DNA of 64,000 nucleotides from Lysobacteraceae bacterium NML07-0707 (lineage in GTDB: Bacteria > Pseudomonadota > Gammaproteobacteria > Xanthomonadales > Xanthomonadaceae), in assembly GCA_002798295.1 (NCBI GenBank), contig NWQT01000025.1:174436-238435 (forward strand). Reading direction: 5' to 3'. Numbering within the stretch: the first letter of the stretch is position 1; each line of letters begins with the position of its first letter. The notes beneath the pieces were generated by a model. It saw only the letters and a program-made list of their open reading frames with translations, was not told the origin of the DNA and searched no databases. Below, piece after piece: positions 27,938-36,868 of the stretch. A program made the position numbers and the translations under genes.

Positions 27938-28660
27938 ATGAAAGTGCTGATTGTCGATGATGAGCCGCTGGCGCGCGCCCGCTTGCGCACCATGCTGCAG
28001 CGAGAGGCGGATGTGGAGGTGGTCGCAGAGGCCGCGGATGGGCATACCGCGCTTCTGGCCTGCGATAAATACCATCCGGATTTGCTGATGCTGGACATCC
28101 ATATGCCGGACATGAGCGGGCTGGAAGTGGCGCGGCAATTGCAGCAACTGGCCGCCCCTCCCCTGATTGCGTTTTGCACCGCCTACGATGAACATGCGCT
28201 GGCGGCTTTTGACAATGCGGCACTGGATTATCTGGTCAAACCTTTTCGCAGCGAGCGTCTGGCTGAAACGCTGCGCCGCGCGCGGCAGCGGCTGGGAATG
28301 GCGCAAATCACGCCCGCAGTGCATGTCAGAACCCAGCTATGCGCCCGCCTAGGGGGGCATATGCGGCTGATTCCGGTGGTGGATATCCGCTATTTTCAGG
28401 CGGAGGAAAAATACGTGGTGGTTCACCACAGCGGTGGCGAGGATCTGATTGAAGAAAGCCTGAAGTCACTGGAAGAAGAATTTGGCGAGCGCTTTTTGCG
28501 CATTCACCGCAATTGCCTGATTGCCCGCGACGCACTCAAGGAGCTGCAGCGCGACAGCCATGGCAAGGCGCATGTCTGGCTGCACGGCGTGGACAAACCA
28601 CTGGATGTCAGCCGCCGCTGCCTGCCGGAAGTGCGCGAGGCAATGCGCGACTGGGTGTGA
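27938..28660 (+). CDS. LytTR-type response regulator (AlgR-like)
   Basis: This 240-residue regulator has a receiver domain (1-~120) with acidic Asp7/Asp8, phospho-acceptor Asp53 in LMLDIHMPD, and KPF around Lys104. The C-terminal LytTR DNA-binding domain (~140-240) has IRYFQAEEKYVVVHH and FGERFLRIHRNCLIA. This architecture is AlgR (regulator of alginate and virulence in Pseudomonas) and occurs widely in Xanthomonadales. ATG 27938 has a strong G-rich site (GGGGGGGAG) just before it; an upstream in-frame start is unsupported. No partner histidine kinase is adjacent. Its stop abuts the yraN stop. Confidence 0.9.
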   Translation: MKVLIVDDEPLARARLRTMLQREADVEVVAEAADGHTALLACDKYHPDLLMLDIHMPDMSGLEVARQLQQLAAPPLIAFCTAYDEHALAAFDNAALDYLVKPFRSERLAETLRRARQRLGMAQITPAVHVRTQLCARLGGHMRLIPVVDIRYFQAEEKYVVVHHSGGEDLIEESLKSLEEEFGERFLRIHRNCLIARDALKELQRDSHGKAHVWLHGVDKPLDVSRRCLPEVREAMRDWV

Positions 28661-29029
28661 TTATTGCGCCGTAAAGGCGTTGCGCAGCCAGTTGATTTGC
28701 GGGGTGGCGGGGTTGCCGCAGGCACTGATGACATCAAAGCGGCAGGGCAGCTGTGCCAGTGCCGGGTGGGCGGCAAGAAAATGTGCGGCAGCGCGAATCA
28801 GGCGCTGCTGTTTGCTGCGGGTGATGGAGGCGGCGGCGCCGCCGTAGCGGTCATTGGCGCGGTAGCGCACTTCGACAAACACCAGGGTATTGCCATCGCG
28901 CATCACCAAATCCAGTTCGCCATGACGCCAGCGCTGATTGCGGGCAATCAGGTGCAGGCCGTGGGCTTCAAGCCAGTGGCAGGCGGCGTGTTCTGCCGCC
29001 TGTCCGGTCTTGAGGTGCTCAGCGGTCAC
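28661..29029 (-). CDS. yraN: YraN-family (UPF0102) endonuclease-fold protein
   Basis: This is a 122-residue predicted member of the restriction-endonuclease fold. The [21 protein letters not shown] segment holds the E-D-(EVRY) catalytic-type residues, and [21 protein letters not shown] is family-specific. The likely start is GTG 29029, which overlaps the end of lpoA by 11 bases; the longer frame upstream is not family-like. Sits in the conserved order rsmI-lpoA-yraN (yraL-yraM-yraN in E. coli), where rsmI is divergent from lpoA/yraN. Physiological role unknown. Confidence 0.9.
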   Translation of the reverse strand: MTAEHLKTGQAAEHAACHWLEAHGLHLIARNQRWRHGELDLVMRDGNTLVFVEVRYRANDRYGGAAASITRSKQQRLIRAAAHFLAAHPALAQLPCRFDVISACGNPATPQINWLRNAFTAQ

Positions 29030-30341
29030 GATGGGGCAGGGCAACGCCGCCACGCAGTACCGACCAGTCCGGGCTGCGGGTGATATTGCCAAAGCCGTCG
29101 AGCTTCAATACGCCGGTTGCCCCGCCCAGGCCGCCTTCGCGCGGATGGCTGAGGCGTTCGGGGTAGGCGGTAATCAGCCAGGCATCATGACCGAAGGCGA
29201 ACAGGCGGGCAGCGCCGCCGCGTGCGGTCGGGGTGAGGGCGCCGGGATTGCCCGGCAGGCCAGAGATGTTGCGGGTTTGCAGCGATTCGCCGGGAAAAAC
29301 GATGCCATCCAGTACGCTGGCGTCTTCGGCATTGCCCATGCCGCTGGTGATTTGTGATGCGGCAATGCGCGCTGCCCGTGCCAGTGCCGGTTGCTGGTTG
29401 AGCTGCGGCATCAGGCTGCGGGCTTGCTCGCCGCGGATGGCGAAATACACCGCATCTACCGGCGCATGGGCGGAGAGCGCATCCAAGCGGGCGGGCGCGC
29501 TGCCCAGCCGCACGGTTTCGACGACCTGTCCGCCGCGCTGGTGCAGGCGCTCGGAAAAGGCATTGGCGGCGCGGCGCAGGGCGTCATCGCCAGGATTGAG
29601 AATCACCACTGCACGGCTGGCCTGGCGGGCAATCAGCCATTCGGCAGCGGCGATGCCTTCATCTTCGGGCGCCAGCGAGAAGGCGATATGGCTTTCGGGC
29701 GTTTCGCGCTCGCCACGGTTGAGCGCCAGAACTGGTACTGGCAGTTGGCCTTGGGCAAACAGCGTGTCCACCTCGCCGCGCTGCAATGGCCCCACCACAT
29801 AATCGGCGCCATCGGCCACGGCGCGCTGGTAGGCCACCATCACCCCGGCGCTGGTGTCATAAAAGCGCACCGGCGGACGGGCGCGGCGCTCAGCGTAATA
29901 GGCGGCCATCAGGCCGTCACGCACCGGTTTGGCGGCATTGGCCATGGCGCCGGTCAGGGGCAGCAGCACGGCCAGGGCGTTGGGCGGGCGATAGCCATCG
30001 GCTGCCGCTGGCGCACGAGCGCCAAGCTCGGGGCCGCGATTGAAGGGATGCGGCGGCGTCAGCCCGCGGCGCAGCATGGCGCGTCCCGCCAGGGCATACA
30101 GCGGATCATTGGCGGCCAGGGCGGTGGTGTGACGGGCAAGGCTGGCATCGTCCAGTGTGGCCAGCAAGGCTTCGATTTGCGCAGCATTACCGCGTACATC
30201 ACTCTGCGCCAGTTGATGCGCCTGGGTAAAGGCGCTGGGTGTGGGCGGCGCTTTGACCGTGGTAACGCTCGGGGTGCTGACACAGCCAGCCAGCCCCAGC
30301 AGGCCTGCCAACAAAAGCACACGGAAATGGGCATTGCGCAT
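29019..30341 (-). CDS. lpoA: LpoA-family penicillin-binding protein activator (outer-membrane lipoprotein)
   Basis: This is a 440-residue lipoprotein with lipobox LAGC (Cys20). A short N-terminal helical region precedes a periplasmic-binding-protein-like domain ([51 protein letters not shown]), which is the YraM/LpoA C-terminal domain. E. coli LpoA is an outer-membrane activator of PBP1A; the tetratricopeptide part here is shorter (about 100 residues). The overlap with yraN downstream and the divergent rsmI upstream reproduce the E. coli yraLMN arrangement. Confidence 0.88.
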   Translation of the reverse strand: MRNAHFRVLLLAGLLGLAGCVSTPSVTTVKAPPTPSAFTQAHQLAQSDVRGNAAQIEALLATLDDASLARHTTALAANDPLYALAGRAMLRRGLTPPHPFNRGPELGARAPAAADGYRPPNALAVLLPLTGAMANAAKPVRDGLMAAYYAERRARPPVRFYDTSAGVMVAYQRAVADGADYVVGPLQRGEVDTLFAQGQLPVPVLALNRGERETPESHIAFSLAPEDEGIAAAEWLIARQASRAVVILNPGDDALRRAANAFSERLHQRGGQVVETVRLGSAPARLDALSAHAPVDAVYFAIRGEQARSLMPQLNQQPALARAARIAASQITSGMGNAEDASVLDGIVFPGESLQTRNISGLPGNPGALTPTARGGAARLFAFGHDAWLITAYPERLSHPREGGLGGATGVLKLDGFGNITRSPDWSVLRGGVALPHRDR

Positions 30342-30403
30342 GTCTGGAAACTCTTGAGGATGTTTGCTTTACGATTCTACCCGCGCTTTAGCCGGAGAAA
30401 CGC

Positions 30404-31240
30404 ATGCCGCCTGTATCTGCTTCACCCGCCAGCCTGTATGTGGTGGCCACCCCGATTGGCAATATGGGCGATTTCAGCCCGCGCGCGGTAGAGACTTTGC
30501 GCGCAGTGGCAGCGATTTGTGCCGAGGATACGCGCCATAGCAGGCCGCTGCTGCAACAGTTCGGCATTGATACGCCGCTGCTGGCGCTGCATGAGCATAA
30601 CGAGGAGGCGCTGGCGGAAAAGCTGGTGGCGCGGCTCTTGGCCGGTGAGTCGCTGGCCTTGATTTCCGACGCCGGCACGCCGCTGGTGAGTGACCCGGGC
30701 TTCCGGCTGGTGCAGGCGGCGCGCAAGGCCGGGGTGCGGGTCAGCCCGGTGCCGGGGGCATCGGCCCTGATTGCGGCGCTTTCGGTGGCGGGATTGCCGA
30801 GCGACCGCTTCGTGTTTGAAGGCTTTTTGCCAGCCAAGGCAGGCGCCAGACGCGAGCGTTTGCAGGCGCTGGCGGGCGAGCGCCGGACGATGATTTTCTA
30901 CGAGTCCTCGCATCGCATTTGCGAGTTCTTGCGCGATGCGGGTGAAGTATTCGGCGGCGAGCGCAAAGCAGCTCTGGCGCGCGAGCTGACCAAGCTTTTT
31001 GAGACGGTATTGGATGGCCGCCTCGCCGAAATCACGGTGCAAGTGGAGGCCGATGCCAACCAGCAAAAAGGCGAGTTCGTGGTATTGATTGAAGGCGCGG
31101 CTGACAGCGGCGAAGCGCAACAGGCCGAAGGCCTGCGCATCTATCGTGCGCTGCTGGCGCATCTGCCGCCTTCGACCGCTGCCAAGATTGCCGCAGAACT
31201 GAGCGGCGCACCACGCAAGGCGCTCTACGGGCAGTCTTAA
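30404..31240 (+). CDS. rsmI: 16S rRNA (cytidine-1402-2'-O)-methyltransferase
   Basis: RsmI 2'-O-methylates C1402 in the 16S decoding centre. The 278-residue tetrapyrrole-methylase-fold protein starts with LYVVATPIGNMGDFSPRAVETL and has CAEDTRHSRPLLQQF, SDAGTPLVSDPGF, PVPGASALIAAL and YESSHRI, all family signatures. GGAG lies 7 bases before ATG 30404. It is divergent from lpoA, from which it is separated by 62 bases. Confidence 0.96.
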   Translation: MPPVSASPASLYVVATPIGNMGDFSPRAVETLRAVAAICAEDTRHSRPLLQQFGIDTPLLALHEHNEEALAEKLVARLLAGESLALISDAGTPLVSDPGFRLVQAARKAGVRVSPVPGASALIAALSVAGLPSDRFVFEGFLPAKAGARRERLQALAGERRTMIFYESSHRICEFLRDAGEVFGGERKAALARELTKLFETVLDGRLAEITVQVEADANQQKGEFVVLIEGAADSGEAQQAEGLRIYRALLAHLPPSTAAKIAAELSGAPRKALYGQS

Positions 31241-31325
31241 TCCGGCTAAACGTCTCATTGCGTGGGAGAAGTGGCGTTCTTCGGCGAGCGCCAGAACACC
31301 TCCCGGCTGTCGCAATGGCCTGTGC

Positions 31326-32609
31326 TCAGGAGCTGACCGGACGATACACAGGATGGCGACGACACAGACTTACCACCTGTTGGCGAACCCGATCACGGAC
31401 TGTCGTCTGCACGCTGTCGTCATCCTCCAGTGCATCGAGTATGTCGCAGAGCCAGCCTGCCAGTTGCTCGCACTCGGTGACGCCAAAGCCGCGCGTAGTC
31501 ACGGCAGGCGTGCCGATACGAAGACCGGAGGTGATGAATGGCGGGCGCGGATCGTTGGGGACGGCGTTCTTGTTCGTGGTGATATAGGCCTGGCTCAATG
31601 CCGCATCCGCGTCTTTGCCGGTATATGGCTTGGCGGAAAGATCGATCAGCATCAGGTGGTTGTCGGTGCCGCCGGAAACGATTTTGTAGCCGCGCTGCTG
31701 AAGCACGGCGGCCATTGCGCGGGCATTGGCTATGACTTGGCGCTGGTAAGTCTTGAACTCCGGGCGCAGCGCCTCCTTGAAAGCCACGGCCTTGGCGGCG
31801 ATGCCGTGCATCAGCGGGCCGCCCTGGATGCCGGGGAATACGGCGGCATCAAGCTTTTTGTAGAAGCCTTCATCCTGCCCTTTGGCGAGGATGATGCCGC
31901 CACGCGGGCCGCGCAGGGTTTTGTGGGTGGTGCTGGTCACTACATGGGCATGGTGCAGTGGATTGGGATATTCACCGGCCGCCACCAGGCCAGCGACATG
32001 CGCCATGTCCACCCAAAAGATCGCCCCGACCTGGTCGGCGATGGCGCGCATGCGCGCCCAGTCCTTGTGGCGCGAATAGGCGGAAAAGCCGCCGATCAGC
32101 ATTTTGGGGCGGGTTTGCAGTGCAATGCGCTCCATCGCGTCGTAGTCGATCAGGCCTGTTTCCGGGTCAAGGCCGTAGGGGACGATGTTGTAGTGTCGGC
32201 CAGAGAAATTGGACGGGTTGCCGTGGGTCAAATGGCCGCCCTGGGCCAGATTCATCCCCATCACGGTGTCACCGGGGTTGGTCAGTGCCAGGAAAACCGC
32301 CGCATTGGCCTGGGCGCCGGCATGGGGCTGGACATTGGCATAGTCGCAATCGAACAGCTGCTTGACGCGCTCGATGGCCAGGCGTTCGGCCACATCGACG
32401 TATTCGCAGCCGCTGTAATAGCGTTTGCCGGGATAGCCTTCGGCATATTTGTTGGTCAGTACCGAGTCTTGAATGCGCATCACCAGCGGGCTGGCGTAGT
32501 TCTCGGAGGCGATCAGCTCAACATGATCTTCCTGCCGCCGGGCCTCGTTTTCCAAGGCCTGGGCCAGTTCGGGATCGAAGTCGTCAAGCGTGAGCAAGCT
32601 GTCGTACAT
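31326..32609 (-). CDS. glyA: Serine hydroxymethyltransferase
   Basis: GlyA interconverts serine and glycine with tetrahydrofolate, the main source of one-carbon units. The 427-residue PLP enzyme has [42 protein letters not shown] and the PLP-lysine motif [16 protein letters not shown], with the rest of the SHMT C-domain intact. AGGA lies 7 bases before ATG 32609. It follows the cio operon after a 150-base gap; that gap carries no riboswitch that I can recognise. A PLP-homeostasis gene (yggS) and a MocR regulator sit upstream on the same strand chain. Confidence 0.97.
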   Translation of the reverse strand: MYDSLLTLDDFDPELAQALENEARRQEDHVELIASENYASPLVMRIQDSVLTNKYAEGYPGKRYYSGCEYVDVAERLAIERVKQLFDCDYANVQPHAGAQANAAVFLALTNPGDTVMGMNLAQGGHLTHGNPSNFSGRHYNIVPYGLDPETGLIDYDAMERIALQTRPKMLIGGFSAYSRHKDWARMRAIADQVGAIFWVDMAHVAGLVAAGEYPNPLHHAHVVTSTTHKTLRGPRGGIILAKGQDEGFYKKLDAAVFPGIQGGPLMHGIAAKAVAFKEALRPEFKTYQRQVIANARAMAAVLQQRGYKIVSGGTDNHLMLIDLSAKPYTGKDADAALSQAYITTNKNAVPNDPRPPFITSGLRIGTPAVTTRGFGVTECEQLAGWLCDILDALEDDDSVQTTVRDRVRQQVVSLCRRHPVYRPVSS

Positions 32610-32759
32610 GGAGGTTTCCTATCGTTTGAAGTGTCTGGTTTGATGCGCGGCGTAACTGGCGCAAGCGCATGCTTTGCGTGGCTTTCGGCGGCAAACACGG
32701 GGTGTGGCAAGTTATGACCCACCCGGCCATGGACCACCTGCGACTGAACCGAGGCCACG

Positions 32760-33830
32760 TCAATGCTCATCGGCCTGCCTTGGGGCGGGGGCGGCCTCAA
32801 GTAGCGGGGCGCGCTCAATTCCGTAGTCCAGGAGCGCGGCCTTGCCGCGGAAGATGCGGTAGGCAAAGAAGGAGTAGCCGAGAATGACCGGCAGCACCAG
32901 GCAGGTGCCGATAAACACGATCATCAGCGATTCTGGCGCGGCAGCGGCTTGCCAGATGTCGAGTTTGCCGGGGATCAGCCATGGGAACAGGCTGTAAACA
33001 AGCCCTGCAAATGCCAGAACGAATATCCCTGCCGAGGCTGCGAACGGGGTGCGGCTTTCGCGGCGCTCGCCGCGCTGCATTTGGCCAAGACGCCGCTGGA
33101 TCAGCCAGAAAAGCACGCCGGTGATGAGGGGCAAAGGCGCCAGCCAGGGGAGGCGTTCGAGCGCGAACCAGCGGGCCTGGATCTCCGCCGAGAGCAGGGG
33201 CGTGGCCGCAGAGATGGCCATGAAGCCAAGCAGCGCACCCTTCCAGCCATACGCGGCCCAGCGCACGGCCTTGGCCTGAAGGTCTGCCTGGGTCTTGATG
33301 ATCAGCCATCCTGCCCCCAGCAGGACGTAGGCGGCGGTCACGCAGATGGCAATGAGCACGGCGAATGCTTGCGCTTTGATGTCGCTGGCGTAGCCCATCA
33401 CCATCATTCCCAGCATGTAACCTTGGGCCAGTGCGGCCAGCAGCGAGCCAAAAAAGAAGGCGCGGTTCCACCAATGGCGCTGGTGCAGGGCTGCCTTGAC
33501 ACGCAAATCGAAGGCCACGCCGCGCAGGATAAGGCCGGTGAGCATCAGTGCCGTGGGCAGATAAAGCGCGCGCAGGATTTCTCCGTGCGCAGCCGGGAAA
33601 GCCACCGAGAGGACGCCGATGCCCAATACCAGCCAGGTTTCGTTGGCATCCCAGAACGGGCCGATGGCCGCCACCATCTGGTCTTTTTCTTCCGCATTCG
33701 CCCACGGCATCAGGATGCCGATGCCAAGGTCAAAGCCGTCCAGCACCACATACAGCAGGATGGAAAGACCCATCACGGCGAGAAATGCCAGTGGCAGCCA
33801 GCCGTCCGGTGTTGCAAGATTCGGCATCAT
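32760..33830 (-). CDS. cioB: Cytochrome bd-type (cyanide-insensitive) ubiquinol oxidase subunit II
   Basis: This is the second subunit of a bd-family terminal oxidase: 356 residues, about eight transmembrane helices. It starts with WLPLAFLAVMGLSILLYVVLDGFDLGIGIL, the CydB N-terminus, then FWDANETWLVLG and HGEILRALYLP. It overlaps the stop of subunit I (ATGA). The pairing with a CioA-like subunit I lacking the long Q-loop indicates the cyanide-insensitive type, so cioB is used. It would reduce oxygen with electrons from quinol without proton pumping. Confidence 0.92.
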   Translation of the reverse strand: MMPNLATPDGWLPLAFLAVMGLSILLYVVLDGFDLGIGILMPWANAEEKDQMVAAIGPFWDANETWLVLGIGVLSVAFPAAHGEILRALYLPTALMLTGLILRGVAFDLRVKAALHQRHWWNRAFFFGSLLAALAQGYMLGMMVMGYASDIKAQAFAVLIAICVTAAYVLLGAGWLIIKTQADLQAKAVRWAAYGWKGALLGFMAISAATPLLSAEIQARWFALERLPWLAPLPLITGVLFWLIQRRLGQMQRGERRESRTPFAASAGIFVLAFAGLVYSLFPWLIPGKLDIWQAAAAPESLMIVFIGTCLVLPVILGYSFFAYRIFRGKAALLDYGIERAPLLEAAPAPRQADEH

Positions 33831-35203
33831 GGCTGGTTCTCCGTCATGTTTTGGGTCAGTGCGTCGGACACTTCATAGGCCGGCGCGGGGCGCGAGGCTG
33901 GCATGGCTTTTTTGGCCAGTTGGTACAACGCCGCGACATAGGCAAGCAGCAGTACGGCATACAGCGCGAGATAACCGGCCAGCGTGAATCCGATCTGGGC
34001 GCCGGGCACCTGGGTGACGGCATCGGCGGTGCGCAACACGCCCTGCACCAGCCAGGGCTGGCGGCCGATTTCGGTGGTGTACCAGCCCGCGAGCACAGCC
34101 ACCCAGCCTGAAAATGTCATGGCTACGAGGCAGCGCGCCAGCCACCGTGATGGCGTGCCGTGGCGCCACAGCCGCCACGCGCCCCAACAGGCCGCCAGCA
34201 GCATGGCCACGCCAATGCCCACCATCAGGCGGAAGGCAAAGAACACCGGCGCCACTGGCGGGTGCTGGCCATGGAATTGGTCAAGTCCGCGCAGTTCGCC
34301 CTCAGGGTCGTGGGTGAGAATGAGCGAGGCGAGTTTGGGGATTTTCAGCGCGTACCGCGTGCTGCGCGTGCTCTCGTCTGGCCAGCCGAACGCCACCAGG
34401 GGCGCGCCGCGCTCGGTATGCCAGACCGCTTCGATGGCGGCAATTTTTGCCGGTTGGTGTTTCAGGGTGTTGAGGCCGTGCAGATCGCCCACCCAGATCT
34501 GCACCGGGATCAATACCAGCGCCAGCACGATGCCGGTACGCAGGGTCGCGATCACTTCCGCGCCCCGGTCGGCGCGCAACCAGCGCCAGGCGCTCAGCCC
34601 GGCCAGCAGAAACGCCACGGTCAGGCCCGATGCCAGCAGCTTGTGCGCGATGCGGTAAGGCATGGACGGGTTGAAGACGATGGCCCACCAATCCACCGCA
34701 TGCGCCACGCCCTCGCGCATTTCAAAGCCCGCTGGCGTTTGCATCCATGAATTGAGCGCCAGAATCCAGAAGGCGGACAGGCTGGTGCCGACTGCAACCA
34801 GGAAGGTCGCCCATGTATGCAGGCGGTTGCCCACCCGGTGAAAGCCAAACAGCATGATGCCGAGAAAGGCCGCTTCCAGAAAAAACGCGGTCAGGACTTC
34901 GTAGGCCAATAGCGGCCCGGCGATATTGCCGACCGTGTTCATGAAGCCCGGCCAGTTGGTGCCGAACTGGAAGCTCATGGTCACACCGCTGACCACCCCC
35001 ATCGCGAAGGAGAGCGCGAACACTTTCACCCACAGCCCATAGGCGGCCATCCATTTTGGGTCGCCGGTTTTGCCGTAGCGCCATTTGAAGAACAGCAGCA
35101 CCCAGCTCAGGGCGATGGTGATGGTGGGAAAAAGAATATGGAAGCTGATATTGGCCGCAAACTGGATGCGCGAAAGCAGCAAAGGGTCGAGGGAGGTGCT
35201 CAT
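33827..35203 (-). CDS. cioA: Cytochrome bd-type (cyanide-insensitive) ubiquinol oxidase subunit I
   Basis: This is the haem-binding subunit: 458 residues, multi-spanning. RIQFAANISFHILFPTITIALSW contains the haem b595 His, HKLLASGLTVAFLLAG the b558 His, and GWYTTEIGRQPW is the diagnostic CydA signature. The stretch between helices VI and VII is short, lacking the long Q-loop of E. coli CydA, which marks the CioA type. ATG 35203 has AAGG 6 bases upstream and overlaps the stop of the glutamine amidotransferase gene (ATGA). The frame is open far upstream but that part is not family-like. Confidence 0.93.
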   Translation of the reverse strand: MSTSLDPLLLSRIQFAANISFHILFPTITIALSWVLLFFKWRYGKTGDPKWMAAYGLWVKVFALSFAMGVVSGVTMSFQFGTNWPGFMNTVGNIAGPLLAYEVLTAFFLEAAFLGIMLFGFHRVGNRLHTWATFLVAVGTSLSAFWILALNSWMQTPAGFEMREGVAHAVDWWAIVFNPSMPYRIAHKLLASGLTVAFLLAGLSAWRWLRADRGAEVIATLRTGIVLALVLIPVQIWVGDLHGLNTLKHQPAKIAAIEAVWHTERGAPLVAFGWPDESTRSTRYALKIPKLASLILTHDPEGELRGLDQFHGQHPPVAPVFFAFRLMVGIGVAMLLAACWGAWRLWRHGTPSRWLARCLVAMTFSGWVAVLAGWYTTEIGRQPWLVQGVLRTADAVTQVPGAQIGFTLAGYLALYAVLLLAYVAALYQLAKKAMPASRPAPAYEVSDALTQNMTENQP

Positions 35204-35949
35204 GGTTCGCCTTCTCCGGGAGAGCCGCCGGATGGTGTCGGGTGAATCTGTTGCAGCCAGGCCTGCCACACGCCCAGCGCCGCCTGCGGCAGTTTTCCCG
35301 GGCAGACGGCTGCTTGCCGGCGCAATGCATGGGGATCGATGCCCGCCTGTGCCAGCTCGCAGGCGTGGCCCAGCAGCCAGTATTCGAGGTGCGCGGGATC
35401 GGCCTCCAGATGGCATTGCAGCGCCAGTACCTGATGGCCATAGCTGAACGCCTGATGCGGGCATGCCGGGGTGCTCGCCAGCAAGGTGGCGCCTTGCGGA
35501 AGATCAAATTGGTCGCCATGCCAGTTCAAGACCGGCACATCGCCCAGGGCTGCCAGGGGCGAGGCTTTCCCCGCCGCAGTGAGGCGCAAAGGGGAAAAGC
35601 CGATTTCCTTCTGCGGCATGGGCCGGACCGCCGCCCCCAGCGCACGCGCGATAAGTTGCGCGCCCAGGCAAATGCCCAGCAAGGGTTTGCGCTGAAGCAG
35701 GCGTTGCTCGATCAGTGCCAGCTCATTGCGCAAGAACGGGTAAGTGGCTTCGTCGAAGGCCCCAACCGGGCCGCCCAGGACGATCAGCAGATCGGCGTTT
35801 TCTGCCGCTTCCCGCCCGGCAGACCAGGCCGCGCGGTGCGCCGCATCCAGATAAAGCACGGCATAACCGTGCGCCGTCAGCAGCGGCTCCAGGCTGCCAA
35901 GGTCTTCAAAATGCACATGGCGGATGGCGATGGCGGTTTTGGTTTTCAT
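35200..35949 (-). CDS. Class I glutamine amidotransferase-like protein
   Basis: This 249-residue protein has a class I glutamine amidotransferase domain. The nucleophile Cys is in GICLGAQLIARALGA, and the His/Glu pair in ALQCHLEADPAHLEYWL. The oxyanion region LIVLGGPVGAFDE is also present. It belongs to the stand-alone GMP-synthase-like family often found in PLP- or glutamine-related clusters; its substrate is unknown. It overlaps yggS (4 bases) and cioA (ATGA), so all four genes are coupled. Confidence 0.82.
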   Translation of the reverse strand: MKTKTAIAIRHVHFEDLGSLEPLLTAHGYAVLYLDAAHRAAWSAGREAAENADLLIVLGGPVGAFDEATYPFLRNELALIEQRLLQRKPLLGICLGAQLIARALGAAVRPMPQKEIGFSPLRLTAAGKASPLAALGDVPVLNWHGDQFDLPQGATLLASTPACPHQAFSYGHQVLALQCHLEADPAHLEYWLLGHACELAQAGIDPHALRRQAAVCPGKLPQAALGVWQAWLQQIHPTPSGGSPGEGEP

Positions 35950-36767
35950 GCTTCAAACGCCTGCGCGCTGCTCTCGCCCGGCCAGTAATAGCTGTCCGGC
36001 ATGGGACGGGCGCCGAAGATGGCCTGCCCGACGCGCACCACGGTCGCGCCTTCCTCGATGGCGATTTCGTAATCGCCGGACATGCCCATCGACAATTCAT
36101 CCAGGCTGATCCCGGCAGGAGCGTCCTGCCGCAGCCGCTCGCGCAGAGTGCGCAGGAGCACGAAGCACTGGCGCACCCGCTCGGTCTCGGCGGAAAACAG
36201 CGCCAGCGTCATCAGCCCGCGCACGCGCAGCGCGGAGAAGGCGGGCAACGCCTGCAAAAAAGCCGCCACCTCGTCCGGCGCCAAGCCATATTTGCTGGCT
36301 TCGCCAGAGGTGTTGACCTGCACGAACACATCCAGCCCCCGTCCTTCCATTTGCAAGCGTCGCTCCAGCGCCTCGGCCACGCGCAGGCTGTCAAGCGCCT
36401 GAAACTCGGTCGCAAAGCGCGCCACCAGCTTGGCCTTGTTGGTTTGCAGATGGCCGATGACCGACCAGCGCAGGTCGTCCAGATCCTGCATGGCCTGCCA
36501 CTTGCGGTAGGCCTCCTGCGGCTTGTTCTCGCCCAGCATGCGGCAACCGGCCGCATGGGCCAGGCGCAGACTGGCTTCGGGCTTGGTCTTGCTCACCGGC
36601 AGCAGGCGAACCCCGGCAGGATCACGGCCAACGCGCTGACAGGCCGCGGCAATGCGCGCCTGAACCGTGGCCAGGTTGTGGCGGAAGTCCTCCACCGATG
36701 CCGCCTGCGGCCAGCGCCCATGCTGCTCGTGGCGGGTGGCGGTTTCCAAGGGGATGTCAATGATCAC
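35946..36767 (-). CDS. yggS: YggS/PLPBP-family pyridoxal-phosphate homeostasis protein
   Basis: This is a 273-residue TIM-barrel PLP-binding protein. The PLP lysine is Lys60 in LLPVSKTKP, followed by MLGENKPQEAYRKW, WSVIGHLQTNKAK, VNTSGEASKYG and LSMGMSGDYEIAIEEGATVVRVGQAIFG, the YggS signatures. It regulates free PLP levels and has no catalytic activity of its own. The start appears to be GTG 36767, giving a ~25-residue N-terminal extension relative to E. coli YggS; a later start is possible. It is divergent from a MocR (PLP-dependent) regulator, a plausible functional link. Confidence 0.93.
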   Translation of the reverse strand: MIIDIPLETATRHEQHGRWPQAASVEDFRHNLATVQARIAAACQRVGRDPAGVRLLPVSKTKPEASLRLAHAAGCRMLGENKPQEAYRKWQAMQDLDDLRWSVIGHLQTNKAKLVARFATEFQALDSLRVAEALERRLQMEGRGLDVFVQVNTSGEASKYGLAPDEVAAFLQALPAFSALRVRGLMTLALFSAETERVRQCFVLLRTLRERLRQDAPAGISLDELSMGMSGDYEIAIEEGATVVRVGQAIFGARPMPDSYYWPGESSAQAFEA

Positions 36768-36868
36768 AAAATAAGCCTCTTTGCCGACAAGCCTGCTGCG
36801 CTCAAGCGCACTTTGTTTGCTTGGCGCGTTATTGTCCTATGCCAAATATTAACATGACCTAGGCCATT

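Noticed and set aside
32610..32759. Possible riboswitch or regulatory RNA upstream of glyA
   Set aside because: I could not find a glycine, THF or SAM riboswitch core or a convincing pairing pattern in this 150-base gap.
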